Shown one piece after another: positions 1 through 8,154 of a stretch of DNA of 64,000 bases. The stretch comes from UBA11222 sp030652895 (GTDB taxonomy: Bacteria > Pseudomonadota > Alphaproteobacteria > UBA11222): positions 1 to 64,000 of the forward strand of contig JBBQCS010000006.1 of NCBI GenBank assembly GCA_038318895.1. Reading direction: 5' to 3'. Position numbers and translations under genes: made by a program. The notes under the pieces are model-generated. The model saw nothing but the letters and a program-made list of their open reading frames with translations, had not been told where the DNA came from and did not search any database. The stretch's first letter is position 1. Each line of letters starts with the position of its first letter.

Positions 1-15
1 TTTGGGGGCACGTCC

Positions 16-1113
16 GTGAATGAAGATCAACTTGGCGCGCTGATCAACACGATATACACCTCGGCCTTTGAAGAGGACGGGTGGGATAGGGTTTTGGCGT
101 CACTGCTCGCGCCATTTCACGCATCACAGGTGATCGCGCAGGTGTGGGGCTGGGCGCAGAGGGCACCGGTGTTTACGTCCTCCACTGTTGAAGACGCCTC
201 CGCTAACGGCAAGTACGATGCATATTATCACAGCCTTGATCCGACTTATCCTGCCTATTTCAGCAACCCGCCGAAGCATCTGGTTTTTCCGTTAGCAGAG
301 TTGTTTAAGCCCGACTGGTTATTTACGAGTGCGTTCTACTGTGACTTCATCAAGAACTATGATATGGGCCAGGGTGGCCACGCTCTGCTCGACTCTAATG
401 CGCATCAGCTTTCCCATCTCCACGTCCATCGCCCTAGACATGCACGGGAGTTCAGTGCCGGAGAATTAAAACTGCTGGCTACGTTGAGGCCCCACCTCAA
501 CCGCAGCCTGCATATATATCGCGAGATGACCGGATTGCGGGCGAAGGCGAGCCTCTTTGATACCGCGTTAGAAATGGTAGCCGCCACATTCATGCTGGAC
601 CCTACGGGGTGGGTGCTGGCGCTGAATAAAAATGCTGAAGCCTTATTGTCTGGGAATTCGCCGCTGACTGTGCAGGCCGGCCGGCTGACAGCGCGGCATC
701 CGCCAGATAATGCAAGACTGGCTGCCGCCCTTGCTCCGTCCGCACCCGGCGCGCCCCCGCCCGAGCTGGTTTTACGAGGATCCGCTTATTGCCCTGGCAT
801 GCGGCTGACCATAACACCAGTGAATGGCCGCATGGCCCCTTTGATGAGCGATGTCAACAGGATCGAAGAGGTGGCGTTTTTGGTGGCGGCAAGGACAATT
901 GGTCCAACCATGCAAAACCTGATTGCAAGCTATGGCCTGACCCGGGCCGAGGCGGAGGTCGCGCTTTTACTTGCCCAGGGGCTGCGCGCCACGCACATCG
1001 CCGCGCATCGCGAAACCAGCACCGCCACCGTGAACACGCAACTCAAACAGATTTACGCCAAGACCGGCGTTGATGGCCATGCGGGACTGCTGGTCAAACT
1101 GCTGGGGCGCTGA
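16..1113 (+). CDS. LuxR-family transcriptional regulator
   Basis: A 365-residue protein ending in a LuxR/GerE-type helix-turn-helix: the region from about residue 300 reads as 'SYGLTRAEAEVALLLAQG' followed by 'TVNTQLKQIYAKTGV', the usual pattern of this DNA-binding fold. The first 170 residues look like a sensory domain of the type found in many alphaproteobacterial regulators, and residues about 180-290 could be a PAS-like module; neither is recognised precisely, so the ligand is unknown. There is no receiver domain with phospho-acceptor aspartate that I can see. The start is GTG with only 15 bases of window before it, so a longer N-terminus cannot be excluded. The next gene, a luciferase-like oxidoreductase, starts 78 bases downstream on the same strand and is a likely target or operon partner. 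Confidence 0.85.
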   Translation: MNEDQLGALINTIYTSAFEEDGWDRVLASLLAPFHASQVIAQVWGWAQRAPVFTSSTVEDASANGKYDAYYHSLDPTYPAYFSNPPKHLVFPLAELFKPDWLFTSAFYCDFIKNYDMGQGGHALLDSNAHQLSHLHVHRPRHAREFSAGELKLLATLRPHLNRSLHIYREMTGLRAKASLFDTALEMVAATFMLDPTGWVLALNKNAEALLSGNSPLTVQAGRLTARHPPDNARLAAALAPSAPGAPPPELVLRGSAYCPGMRLTITPVNGRMAPLMSDVNRIEEVAFLVAARTIGPTMQNLIASYGLTRAEAEVALLLAQGLRATHIAAHRETSTATVNTQLKQIYAKTGVDGHAGLLVKLLGR

Positions 1114-1191
1114 TCCGAACGACCTCTAAAGGACAGGCTTGCGGTATCCGCCACTGGGCGGTTAACCTGTAAGAAAACAGGGGAGATATCG

Positions 1192-2250
1192 ATGAAGCTC
1201 GGACTTTCGATTGGATACTCAGGTGAACGGATGGCGTTGCCGGTGGAGCGCATTCTGCATGCCGAACGGCTGGGCTATGATTCCATCTGGACCGCCGAGG
1301 CCTATGGTTCGGATGCGATCAGCCCACTGGCCTATCTGGCGGCGCTGACCAAAAATATCCGCCTGGGCACCGGCATCATTCAGCTTGCGGCGCGCACACC
1401 TGCGGCCACCATGATGTCGGCGGCGACCGTGGATGATCTGGCGGGCGGCAACCGGTTTATTCTCGGACTTGGAGTTTCCGGGCCGCAGATTGTCGAGGGC
1501 TGGTATGGCCAGCCCTGGGGCAAGCCCTATTGGCGCATCCGCGACTATGTGCAGATCATGCAAAAAATCCGTGATCGCGCCGAACCTGTGACACATCAGG
1601 GTAAGGAAATCTCCCTGCCCTATACCGGCCCCGGCGCAATGGGCGTGGGCAAGCCGCTGAAATCCATCCTGCACATGAACCCGAAAATTCCGATCTGGCT
1701 GGGCACCGGCACCGAGGCGAATACAAAACTGACGGCGGAAATTGCCGATGGCTGGCTGCCGCTGAACTTCGTTCCCGGTTCCATGAAAACCTACAAGCCA
1801 TGGCTGGAAGAAGGCTTCGCCCGCGCGGGTGGCGGCAAGGGCTTCAAGAATTTTGAAATTCAGCCCAGCGCGACAGTCGTCATCACCGATGATGTGAAGG
1901 CCGGCCTGAAGCGCATGAAGCCCAACGTCGCGCTGTATGTTGGCGGCATGGGCCACCCGGATCTGAACTTTCACAAGGAAATGATGATCCGGCGCGGTTA
2001 TGGCGAGGCGGCCAACCGCATCCAGGAACTGTATCTGGCCAAGCGCAAGAACGAGGCCGCCGACGCCGTGCCTGACGATTATCTGGACGAGGGTGCGCTG
2101 GTGGGGCCGCGTGAGCGCATCGAAAAACGCTTCGCCGACTGGGCCGATAGCGGCGCCACCGGTCTAACCATTGCGACCAGCCAGTTGGAAGCGATCGAAC
2201 TGATGGCCGATATTGCGGGGACAAGAGGACGGGTTACGCAAGCAGTGTGA
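1192..2250 (+). CDS. LLM-class (luciferase-like) flavin-dependent oxidoreductase
   Basis: A 352-residue protein of the bacterial luciferase-like monooxygenase family. The N-terminus 'MKLGLSIGYSGERM', then 'AERLGYDSIWTAEAYG' and 'TKNIRLGTGIIQL', is the standard TIM-barrel start of F420- or FMN-using LLM enzymes. The cofactor and substrate cannot be told from sequence. The C-terminal 'GPRERIEKRFADWADSGATGL' part is the usual strand-helix segment of this family. The ATG is preceded by a strong AGGGGAGA ribosome-binding site. It lies 78 bases after a LuxR-type regulator, and together they look like a small regulated unit. A second intact LLM gene is at 13142 and the remnant of a third at 20121. 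Confidence 0.88.
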   Translation: MKLGLSIGYSGERMALPVERILHAERLGYDSIWTAEAYGSDAISPLAYLAALTKNIRLGTGIIQLAARTPAATMMSAATVDDLAGGNRFILGLGVSGPQIVEGWYGQPWGKPYWRIRDYVQIMQKIRDRAEPVTHQGKEISLPYTGPGAMGVGKPLKSILHMNPKIPIWLGTGTEANTKLTAEIADGWLPLNFVPGSMKTYKPWLEEGFARAGGGKGFKNFEIQPSATVVITDDVKAGLKRMKPNVALYVGGMGHPDLNFHKEMMIRRGYGEAANRIQELYLAKRKNEAADAVPDDYLDEGALVGPRERIEKRFADWADSGATGLTIATSQLEAIELMADIAGTRGRVTQAV

Positions 2251-2276
2251 GGATCTTTTTTTGCGGCTGAACCAAT

Positions 2277-2305
2277 GCGCCTACGTTGCTTTGCAACGAT
2301 GGCGC
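2277..2305. other. Stem-loop between convergent LLM gene and tRNA-Val
   Basis: Inner perfect stem CGTTGC-TTT-GCAACG (2284-2298) inside an outer GCGCC/GGCGC stem (2277-2281 with 2301-2305). Neither strand has a T-run after the stem, so it is not a standard intrinsic terminator, but its place between two converging transcription units suggests an end-of-transcript structure. Seven T residues lie at 2255-2261, before the stem on the plus strand. Confidence 0.4.
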
Positions 2306-2381
2306 AACAGCCTCCGCTAAGACTGCTGCCTTCACCGGGTTCCCTGCGGAGTTGCCGCTCCGAAGCTCCCAGGGCCTGGGC

Positions 2382-2457
2382 TGGTGGGCGGTGACAGGCT
2401 CGAACTGCCGACCCTCTCGGTGTAAACGAGATGCTCTACCAACTGAGCTAACCGCCC
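2382..2457 (-). tRNA. tRNA-Val (anticodon TAC)
   Basis: The minus strand folds as a full cloverleaf: acceptor GGGCGGT/ACCGCCC, D-arm with GCTCAGTTGGTAGAGC, anticodon stem TCTCG/CGAGA around loop TTTACAC giving anticodon TAC, T-arm with TTCGAGC, discriminator A and an encoded CCA. It is 76 bases including CCA. It lies downstream of hupB, behind that gene's terminator, an arrangement common in Alphaproteobacteria, so it probably has its own promoter. Confidence 0.97.
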
Positions 2458-2562
2458 GTAGAAAAACTATTTAATACGATTCAAAAGATGGCGTAGCGCC
2501 GACCAGATAGTTCGATCACAAACCGACGCTGGCTAGCTGGACGCTACTCCAAAAATGCATCG

Positions 2563-2601
2563 AAAAAACTAACCGCCCCGCCTTTGGGAGGCCGGGCGGT
2601 T
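2563..2601 (-). terminator. Intrinsic terminator of hupB
   Basis: Read on the minus strand: AACCGCCC, a mismatch, GCCT, loop, AGGC, a mismatch, then GGGCGGTT (2571-2601), followed by AG and six T residues. This is a classic rho-independent terminator about 75 bases after the hupB stop. The space between stop and terminator has two more short inverted repeats (2614-2621 with 2645-2652; 2655-2660 with 2667-2672). Confidence 0.85.
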
Positions 2602-2674
2602 TACCAGTCGAACCCGTTGTCCATCTACACGGACCTTCACCCGTGACAACGGCATGGCGGGCGTGTCCGCCAGA

Positions 2675-2947
2675 TTAATTCACGGCATCCTTCAAAGCCT
2701 TACCCGCCTTGAACTTGGGTTGCTTGCTAGCCGGTATTTTAATCGCCTCGCCGGTGCGGGGATTACGTCCTTCAGACGCTTTACGTTTTACGACGGAGAA
2801 GGTGCCAAATCCGACGAGCCGAACTTCACCACCCTTTTTCAGGCTCTTGGTGATGATCTCCAAAATGGAATCCACAGCCCGTGCGGCATCCGCTTTGGTG
2901 ATGTCGATATCATCGGATACGCTAGCGATCAGGTCATTCTTGTTCAC
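2675..2947 (-). CDS. hupB: DNA-binding protein HU
   Basis: A 90-residue histone-like HU/IHF-family protein, the normal length. The middle 'GGEVRLVGFGTFSVVKRKA' and 'RNPRTGEAIKIPAS' hold the beta-ribbon arm and the conserved R-N-P-x-T-G tip that inserts into the DNA minor groove. As HU it bends and compacts DNA without strict sequence specificity. The start is GTG, with a strong GAGGGGG ribosome-binding site five bases before it. It follows lon on the same strand, separated by the lon terminator, so it is likely to have its own promoter in 2948-3280. It ends in a good intrinsic terminator before tRNA-Val. Confidence 0.97.
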   Translation of the reverse strand: MNKNDLIASVSDDIDITKADAARAVDSILEIITKSLKKGGEVRLVGFGTFSVVKRKASEGRNPRTGEAIKIPASKQPKFKAGKALKDAVN

Positions 2948-3283
2948 GAGGGCCCCCTCATTATATGTTGCAAATCACGTCAGATTTTTGCGTCAGTCGG
3001 AATCGGATAACGCAAATTAAAAAACACTAGAGCGATTTCATCTTCCCCGGACTGAACCAGAAGATCCAATCCCGGGAGATATTACTCTAGACCTCAAACC
3101 GTCAAAGCAACGTCATCCGATTAATTCGAACCAAAAGCGATTCAAATTAACTGGCTGCTGCTTTTGTGAAGTTTGCCTTTGTTCGCTATGCCCGTCAAAG
3201 AAAAAAGGCAGTTTTTCACAGATTTTTGTACCTATCGAGACTGATTAGCGATTAAGGGGTGCTGGGAAAGCACAGATTGCCCG
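2948..3283. other. Long non-coding space between lon and hupB
   Basis: No convincing gene. It should hold the hupB promoter, but I cannot place it: a TATAAT on the minus strand at 2960-2965 is too close to the GTG and overlaps the ribosome-binding site. The hexamer GCGATT occurs three times within the region (near 3033, 3139 and 3248). A separated CTAGAG...CTCTAG inverted repeat spans about 3029-3091. AT-rich tracts here could bind nucleoid proteins. Confidence 0.4.
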
Positions 3284-3315
3284 AAGAAAAACCGGCCATA
3301 TCACTATGGCCGGTT
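3284..3315 (-). terminator. Intrinsic terminator of lon
   Basis: A perfect 11-base stem AACCGGCCATA / TATGGCCGGTT (3290-3300 and 3305-3315) with a four-base loop. On the minus strand it is followed by TTTTCTT. It lies about 55 bases after the lon stop codon. Confidence 0.9.
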
Positions 3316-3370
3316 AGAACTGCTCCGGAACAACTAAACCGGGGCATCCGGAAAGTAAAATTATCCGGTG

Positions 3371-5791
3371 TTAATGTGCGCGCAGCCCGTCAGACAAGTC
3401 CATTTTGGCCTCTCTCGCCGCCGCGATTTCCTTTTCCTCGTCCCATTCTATCGGCGTCAGAGGATTGACCAGCGCATGACGCAACACATCATCCAGCACC
3501 GTCATCGGGATAATCTCCAGATCTTTTTTCACATTATCTGGAATATCCGCCAGGTCTTTCACATTTTCCGACGGTATCAAGACAATCTTGATTCCACCGC
3601 GCAAGGCCGCCAAAAGTTTTTCCTTCAACCCGCCGATCGGCAGCACACGCCCGCGCAGGCTGATCTCGCCCGTCATCGCGACGTCGCGGCGCACCGGGTT
3701 GGAGGTCAGCACCGAAACGATGGAGGTCACCATCGCCACACCGGCAGACGGCCCGTCTTTAGGCGTCGCGCCTTCCGGCACATGCACGTGGATGTCTTTT
3801 TTCTCAAAGATCGAAGGCTTGATGCCAAAATCAACGGCCCGCGAACGCACATAAGACGACGCCGCTTCGATTGATTCCTTCATCACATCGCCGAGCTTAC
3901 CCGTTGTCGTCATGCGTCCCTTACCAGGCAGCACCACCGACTCGATATTCAGCAGTTCGCCGCCGACCTCGGTCCACGCCAGGCCGGTAACAACACCGAT
4001 ATGATCCTCCGCCTCGGCCTCGCCATAACGGAAACGGCGCACACCAGCATATTTTTCAATCAGCTCTTCGGTCATCTCGATATGCTTGACCGCCTTGTTG
4101 GTGACCAGCTCACGTACCGCTTTGCGGGCCAGATTGGCCAGCTCGCGTTCAAGATTTCGCACACCGGCTTCGCGCGTGTAATAGCGAATCAGATGTTTAA
4201 CGCCGGAATCCGGTATTGTGAACTCCTCCGCTTTCAGACCATGGGCTTCGCGCTGTTTAGCGACCAGATGGCGCTTGGCGATCTCGATCTTTTCGTCCTC
4301 GGTATAACCGGGAATACGGATGATCTCCATCCGGTCCAGCAGCGGTTCGGGCATGCGCAAGCTGTTCGCCGTAGTGACGAACATCACGTCTGACAGATCA
4401 TAGTCCACTTCAAGATAATGGTCCGCAAACGTACTGTTCTGCTCGGGGTCCAGTACTTCCAGCAGTGCCGATGACGGATCGCCGCGGAAATCGGCGCCCA
4501 TTTTATCAACCTCGTCGAGCAGGAAAAACGGATTGGAGTGTTTCGCCTTGCGCAGGCTCTGAATGACCTTGCCTGGCATGGAGCCGATATATGTCCGGCG
4601 GTGGCCGCGAATTTCAGCCTCGTCGCGCACACCACCCAAAGACATACGAATGAACTCACGCCCCGTCGCCCTGGCGATCGATTTGCCCAGCGACGTCTTG
4701 CCAACGCCCGGCGGGCCCACAAGGCACAGGATCGGACCTTTCAGCTTGCCAGTACGCTTTTGCACGGCAAGATATTCAAGGATACGCTCCTTTACTTTTT
4801 CAAGTCCGTAATGATCGGCGTCAAGAATGGCCTCCGCGCGCGCCAGATCAATATTGACCCGCTTGCGCTTGTTCCACGGAATAGACAGCAGCCAGTCGAG
4901 ATAGTTGCGCACAACAGTGGCCTCTGCCGACATCGGGCTCATATTGCGCAGCTTCTTTAATTCACCCTCGGCCTTTTCACTGGCTTCTTTGCTCAGTTTG
5001 GTGTCCTTGATTTTTTGTTCAAGCTCACCAATCTCATCTTTGCCGTTTTCGCCTTCACCAAGCTCTTTCTGAATCGCCTTCATCTGCTCGTTCAGATAAA
5101 ACTCGCGCTGGGTCTTTTCCATCTGCCGTTTGACGCGGCCACGAATTTTCTTTTCAACCTGCAGAACGCTTATCTCGCCTTCCATCATGGAAAGCAGTTT
5201 TTCCAGCCGCGCTGCAGTATCGGTCAATTCCAGCAGTTCCTGCTTTTCCGGAATTTTGACAGCGACATGCGATGCGATTGAATCCGCGAGCTTGGCAGCG
5301 CCCTCGATCTGCTCGACCGACACCAAAACATCCTGCGGCAGCTTTTTACCAAGCTTTACATATTGATCGAACAGGGAAGTGACCGAACGGGCCAGCGCCT
5401 CAACCTCCGGCGTGTCATCCTGCTCTGCTGCAATGATTTCGACTTCCGCCTGAATGAACTCGGCGTTATCCGTGAACCGCTTGATACGGGCGCGCGACAC
5501 GCCTTCAACCAGCACCTTGACGGTTTTGTCGGGCAATTTCAGCAATTGCATCACTGTCGCGATGGTGCCAACCTGATAAATATCATCCTTGGTCGGGTCA
5601 TCGTTCGCCGCGTCACGCTGTGCGACAAGCATGATCTGCTTATCCGTCTGCATCATATCTTCAAGTGCGCGGACAGATTTTTCCCGCCCCACAAACAAGG
5701 GCACCACCATATGCGGGAAAACGACAATATCCCTAAGCGGTAAAACGGGAAGAATGTTGGGCTGGTCAGACTTTTTCGATACTTCTTCCAT
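3371..5791 (-). CDS. lon: ATP-dependent protease La (Lon)
   Basis: An 806-residue LonA protease: N-terminal substrate-binding domain starting 'LPVLPLRDIVVFPHMVVPLFV', an AAA+ module with Walker A 'GPPGVGKTSLGKS', and a C-terminal protease domain with the Ser-Lys dyad at about S682 ('GPSAG') and K723 ('GGLKEK'), which match E. coli S679 and K722. It degrades misfolded and regulatory proteins in the cytoplasm. An upstream in-frame ATG at 5821 exists, but the ATG at 5791 has the AAGGGGA ribosome-binding site and the family's usual N-terminus, so I chose it. It follows clpX by 177 bases. A heat-shock-type promoter and a hairpin lie in that gap, and a perfect terminator follows the gene. Confidence 0.98.
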   Translation of the reverse strand: MEEVSKKSDQPNILPVLPLRDIVVFPHMVVPLFVGREKSVRALEDMMQTDKQIMLVAQRDAANDDPTKDDIYQVGTIATVMQLLKLPDKTVKVLVEGVSRARIKRFTDNAEFIQAEVEIIAAEQDDTPEVEALARSVTSLFDQYVKLGKKLPQDVLVSVEQIEGAAKLADSIASHVAVKIPEKQELLELTDTAARLEKLLSMMEGEISVLQVEKKIRGRVKRQMEKTQREFYLNEQMKAIQKELGEGENGKDEIGELEQKIKDTKLSKEASEKAEGELKKLRNMSPMSAEATVVRNYLDWLLSIPWNKRKRVNIDLARAEAILDADHYGLEKVKERILEYLAVQKRTGKLKGPILCLVGPPGVGKTSLGKSIARATGREFIRMSLGGVRDEAEIRGHRRTYIGSMPGKVIQSLRKAKHSNPFFLLDEVDKMGADFRGDPSSALLEVLDPEQNSTFADHYLEVDYDLSDVMFVTTANSLRMPEPLLDRMEIIRIPGYTEDEKIEIAKRHLVAKQREAHGLKAEEFTIPDSGVKHLIRYYTREAGVRNLERELANLARKAVRELVTNKAVKHIEMTEELIEKYAGVRRFRYGEAEAEDHIGVVTGLAWTEVGGELLNIESVVLPGKGRMTTTGKLGDVMKESIEAASSYVRSRAVDFGIKPSIFEKKDIHVHVPEGATPKDGPSAGVAMVTSIVSVLTSNPVRRDVAMTGEISLRGRVLPIGGLKEKLLAALRGGIKIVLIPSENVKDLADIPDNVKKDLEIIPMTVLDDVLRHALVNPLTPIEWDEEKEIAAAREAKMDLSDGLRAH

Positions 5792-5856
5792 AACAATCCC
5801 CTTACATATGCGCTGTGTCATAAACCCGCGTCAGCCAAGATCATGAACATGCGCAA

Positions 5857-5881
5857 CCCCGCCCGGCCATCCGGCGCGGGG
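5857..5881 (-). other. GC-rich hairpin in the lon leader
   Basis: A ten-pair stem with one bulged C: CCCCGC-CCGG, loop CCAT, CCGG-C-GCGGGG. On the minus strand no T-run follows (it continues TTGCGCATG), so it is a poor terminator for clpX. If the promoter at 5891-5920 is used, this hairpin would sit at the very 5' end of the lon transcript. Confidence 0.5.
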
Positions 5882-5890
5882 CACTGTTTT

Positions 5891-5920
5891 AACGTGGGTT
5901 TAACCGGAACAATATTCAAG
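5891..5920 (-). promoter_or_regulatory. Candidate heat-shock (RpoH-type) promoter of lon
   Basis: On the minus strand CTTGAAT (5914-5920) is followed after 14 bases by ACCCACGTT (5891-5899), close to the RpoH consensus CTTGAAA / CCCCATNT. Transcription would begin near 5884, giving a leader of about 90 bases. lon is a heat-shock gene in many proteobacteria, which fits, but the -10 match is partial. Confidence 0.5.
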
Positions 5921-5968
5921 ACCCGTTCGCAAGTATCGCTGCTTTTTCGGGAAAGCAAGAAAGCGATA

Positions 5969-7246
5969 TCACGCCGAGGCGCCAGCGTCCTCGCGGCGAT
6001 CCCGGTCCGAATAGATATATAACGGGCTGGCCTTGCCGTCGACGACCTCACCGCTGATAACAACCTCTTCGACCGATTCGAAACTCGGCAACTCATACAT
6101 TGTGTCGAGCAGAATTGATTCCAGGATAGATCGCAAACCACGCGCGCCGGTTTTGCGCAAAATGGCTTTCTTGGCGATGGCGCGCAACGCATCTTCCGAG
6201 AAAGTCAATTTGACATTCTCCATATCGAACAGACGCTGGAACTGTTTTGCCAGCGCATTTTTCGGTTTGCTTAGTATGTCAACCAGCGCCGGCTCATCAA
6301 GATCGGTGAGCGTCGCCAGTACCGGCAAGCGGCCGACAAATTCCGGGATCAGACCAAAAGCAAGCAGATCTTCCGGCTCCAGCATTTTGAGAATTTCGCC
6401 GGTGCGCCTGTCGTCGGGTGATTTAACATTGGCGCCAAAACCAATTGACGACCCCTGCCCGCGCGCGGAAATAATGCGTTCCAGCCCCGAAAAGGCGCCG
6501 CCGCAAATAAACAGAATATTGGTCGTATCCACCTGCAGGAATTCCTGCTGAGGATGTTTGCGCCCGCCTTGCGGGGGAACGCTGGCGACAGTTCCCTCCA
6601 TCAGCTTCAGCAACGCCTGCTGAACGCCTTCGCCGGAAACGTCGCGTGTAATGGACGGGTTGTCGGATTTGCGGCTGATCTTGTCGACTTCGTCGATATA
6701 GACAATCCCGCGTTGCGCCTTCTCGACATTATAGTCCGCCGACTGCAGCAGTTTGAGAATGATGTTCTCAACGTCTTCCCCGACATACCCGGCTTCGGTA
6801 AGTGTCGTCGCATCCGCCATCGTGAACGGCACATCGAGAATCCGCGCCAGTGTCTGGGCAAGCAGCGTCTTGCCGCAACCCGTCGGGCCAATGAGCAGAA
6901 TGTTTGACTTGGCGATTTCGACGTCGCCGGCTTTTTGCTGCTGATTGAGCCGCTTGTAGTGATTGTGCACCGCCACCGACAAGACACGTTTCGCGTAATC
7001 CTGTCCGATCACATAATCATCGAGAGTCTTGCGAATTTCTTTTGGCGTCGGAACGCCCGCGCGCGACTTGACGAGCGAGGTTTTGGTTTCTTCACGGATG
7101 ATATCCATGCACAACTCGACGCACTCATCGCATATGAATACTGTCGGACCTGCAATCAGCTTGCGCACTTCATGCTGGCTCTTGCCACAGAACGAGCAAT
7201 AGAGCGTATTCTTTGAATCGCTACCGCCGCCGCTGACCTTGCTCAT
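5969..7246 (-). CDS. clpX: ATP-dependent Clp protease ATP-binding subunit ClpX
   Basis: A 425-residue AAA+ unfoldase. It has the N-terminal four-cysteine zinc-binding domain ('YCSFCGKSQ' and 'ICDECVELC') that binds adaptors and substrates, Walker A 'GPTGCGKTLLAQ', Walker B 'VYIDEVDKI', and the 'IGF' loop ('GSSIGFGANV') that docks on ClpP. It unfolds tagged proteins and feeds them to ClpP. The ATG at 7246 has a GGAG ribosome-binding site; the 12 extra codons to an earlier start look non-coding. It is between clpP and lon on the same strand, with 223 bases after clpP that may carry its own promoter. Confidence 0.98.
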   Translation of the reverse strand: MSKVSGGGSDSKNTLYCSFCGKSQHEVRKLIAGPTVFICDECVELCMDIIREETKTSLVKSRAGVPTPKEIRKTLDDYVIGQDYAKRVLSVAVHNHYKRLNQQQKAGDVEIAKSNILLIGPTGCGKTLLAQTLARILDVPFTMADATTLTEAGYVGEDVENIILKLLQSADYNVEKAQRGIVYIDEVDKISRKSDNPSITRDVSGEGVQQALLKLMEGTVASVPPQGGRKHPQQEFLQVDTTNILFICGGAFSGLERIISARGQGSSIGFGANVKSPDDRRTGEILKMLEPEDLLAFGLIPEFVGRLPVLATLTDLDEPALVDILSKPKNALAKQFQRLFDMENVKLTFSEDALRAIAKKAILRKTGARGLRSILESILLDTMYELPSFESVEEVVISGEVVDGKASPLYIYSDRDRREDAGASA

Positions 7247-7469
7247 CTGGAGACTCCGTCTGCTATTGTGTTTCACACCCACCGGACTAAACAGCAGGAG
7301 GAATACTCATTTCCTATTTTGCCTCAAAACCCTGGCTGAGAGCAAGAGGCTCGGGCATTACCCCGGTCCGCCGCGAATCTCATGCCCGATTCTGACGTCT
7401 CAAGAAGTTATTCGAGCATGTTAGCCCATATAATTTCAAGATTTCATTAATATAGGGACTTTATGTCCA
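7247..7469 (-). promoter_or_regulatory. clpP-clpX spacer with partial heat-shock element
   Basis: It holds a perfect CTTGAAA box on the minus strand (7434-7440), as in RpoH -35 elements, but no good CCCCAT-type -10 at the right distance. An eight-base inverted repeat TCGGGCAT/ATGCCCGA (7351-7358 and 7382-7389) lies in the putative clpX leader. Function is inferred only from place and similarity. Confidence 0.3.
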
Positions 7470-8096
7470 CTATGCACCCTCTTCAGCGGCAGGGCGCTTC
7501 TCGACGACCTTGTCGATTATTCCAAATTCCTTGGCCTTTTCCGCAGTCATGAAATTATCACGCTCCAGGGCCGCTTCAACCCGCTCAACCGGCAGCCCGG
7601 TATGCTTGGCGTAAATCAGATTAAGTCTATGTTTCAAGGCCCGGATTTCCTCCGCATGCAGGAGAATATCCGACGCCTGCCCCTGAAACCCTCCTGAGGG
7701 CTGATGTAACATGATGCGGGCATTTGGCAGCGCAAAACGCGAATCCTTTTCCCCCGCAGTCAATAATAGCGAACCCATGGACGCGGCCTGGCCAACGCAT
7801 AAGGTGGAAACGGCTGGGCGGATATATTGCATCGTATCATAGATGCCCAGGCCGGAAGTCACCACTCCGCCTGGAGAATTGATATACATGAAGATTTCTT
7901 TTTTTGGATTCTCCGCTTCCAGAAACAGCAGCTGCGCGGTTACCAGCGTCGCCATGTGATCCTCGATCGGGCCGGTAATAAAAATGATCCGCTCCTTGAG
8001 CAGGCGCGAAAAAATATCATAGGCGCGTTCGCCGCGGCTGGTTTGTTCCACCACCATCGGAACAAGGTTCATATAGGTATCGACTGGATCTCGCAT
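7470..8096 (-). CDS. clpP: ATP-dependent Clp protease proteolytic subunit
   Basis: A 208-residue serine peptidase with the full catalytic triad: S106 in 'GQAASMGS', H131 in 'MLHQPSGG' and D180 in 'ERDNFMTAEKAKEFG'. It forms the tetradecameric barrel that degrades substrates delivered by ClpX (gene just downstream) or ClpA. Length is normal for the family. It follows tig by 58 bases on the same strand, the common tig-clpP-clpX order. Confidence 0.98.
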   Translation of the reverse strand: MRDPVDTYMNLVPMVVEQTSRGERAYDIFSRLLKERIIFITGPIEDHMATLVTAQLLFLEAENPKKEIFMYINSPGGVVTSGLGIYDTMQYIRPAVSTLCVGQAASMGSLLLTAGEKDSRFALPNARIMLHQPSGGFQGQASDILLHAEEIRALKHRLNLIYAKHTGLPVERVEAALERDNFMTAEKAKEFGIIDKVVEKRPAAEEGA

Positions 8097-8154
8097 GGTT
8101 TGTTGTCCTGAGCTTGTGCTGACAAAGAGTAAGGCGTGCTGCCAACGTTAAGGT

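Noticed and set aside
1219..1974. 251-codon minus-strand frame opposite the LLM gene
   Set aside because: The plus-strand LLM protein is certain and the opposite translation looks like none.
2960..2965. TATAAT on the minus strand before hupB
   Set aside because: It is only 12 bases from the start codon, next to the ribosome-binding site, and has no -35 partner.
5857..5881. Hairpin considered as clpX terminator
   Set aside because: No T-run follows on the minus strand; kept only as a leader hairpin.
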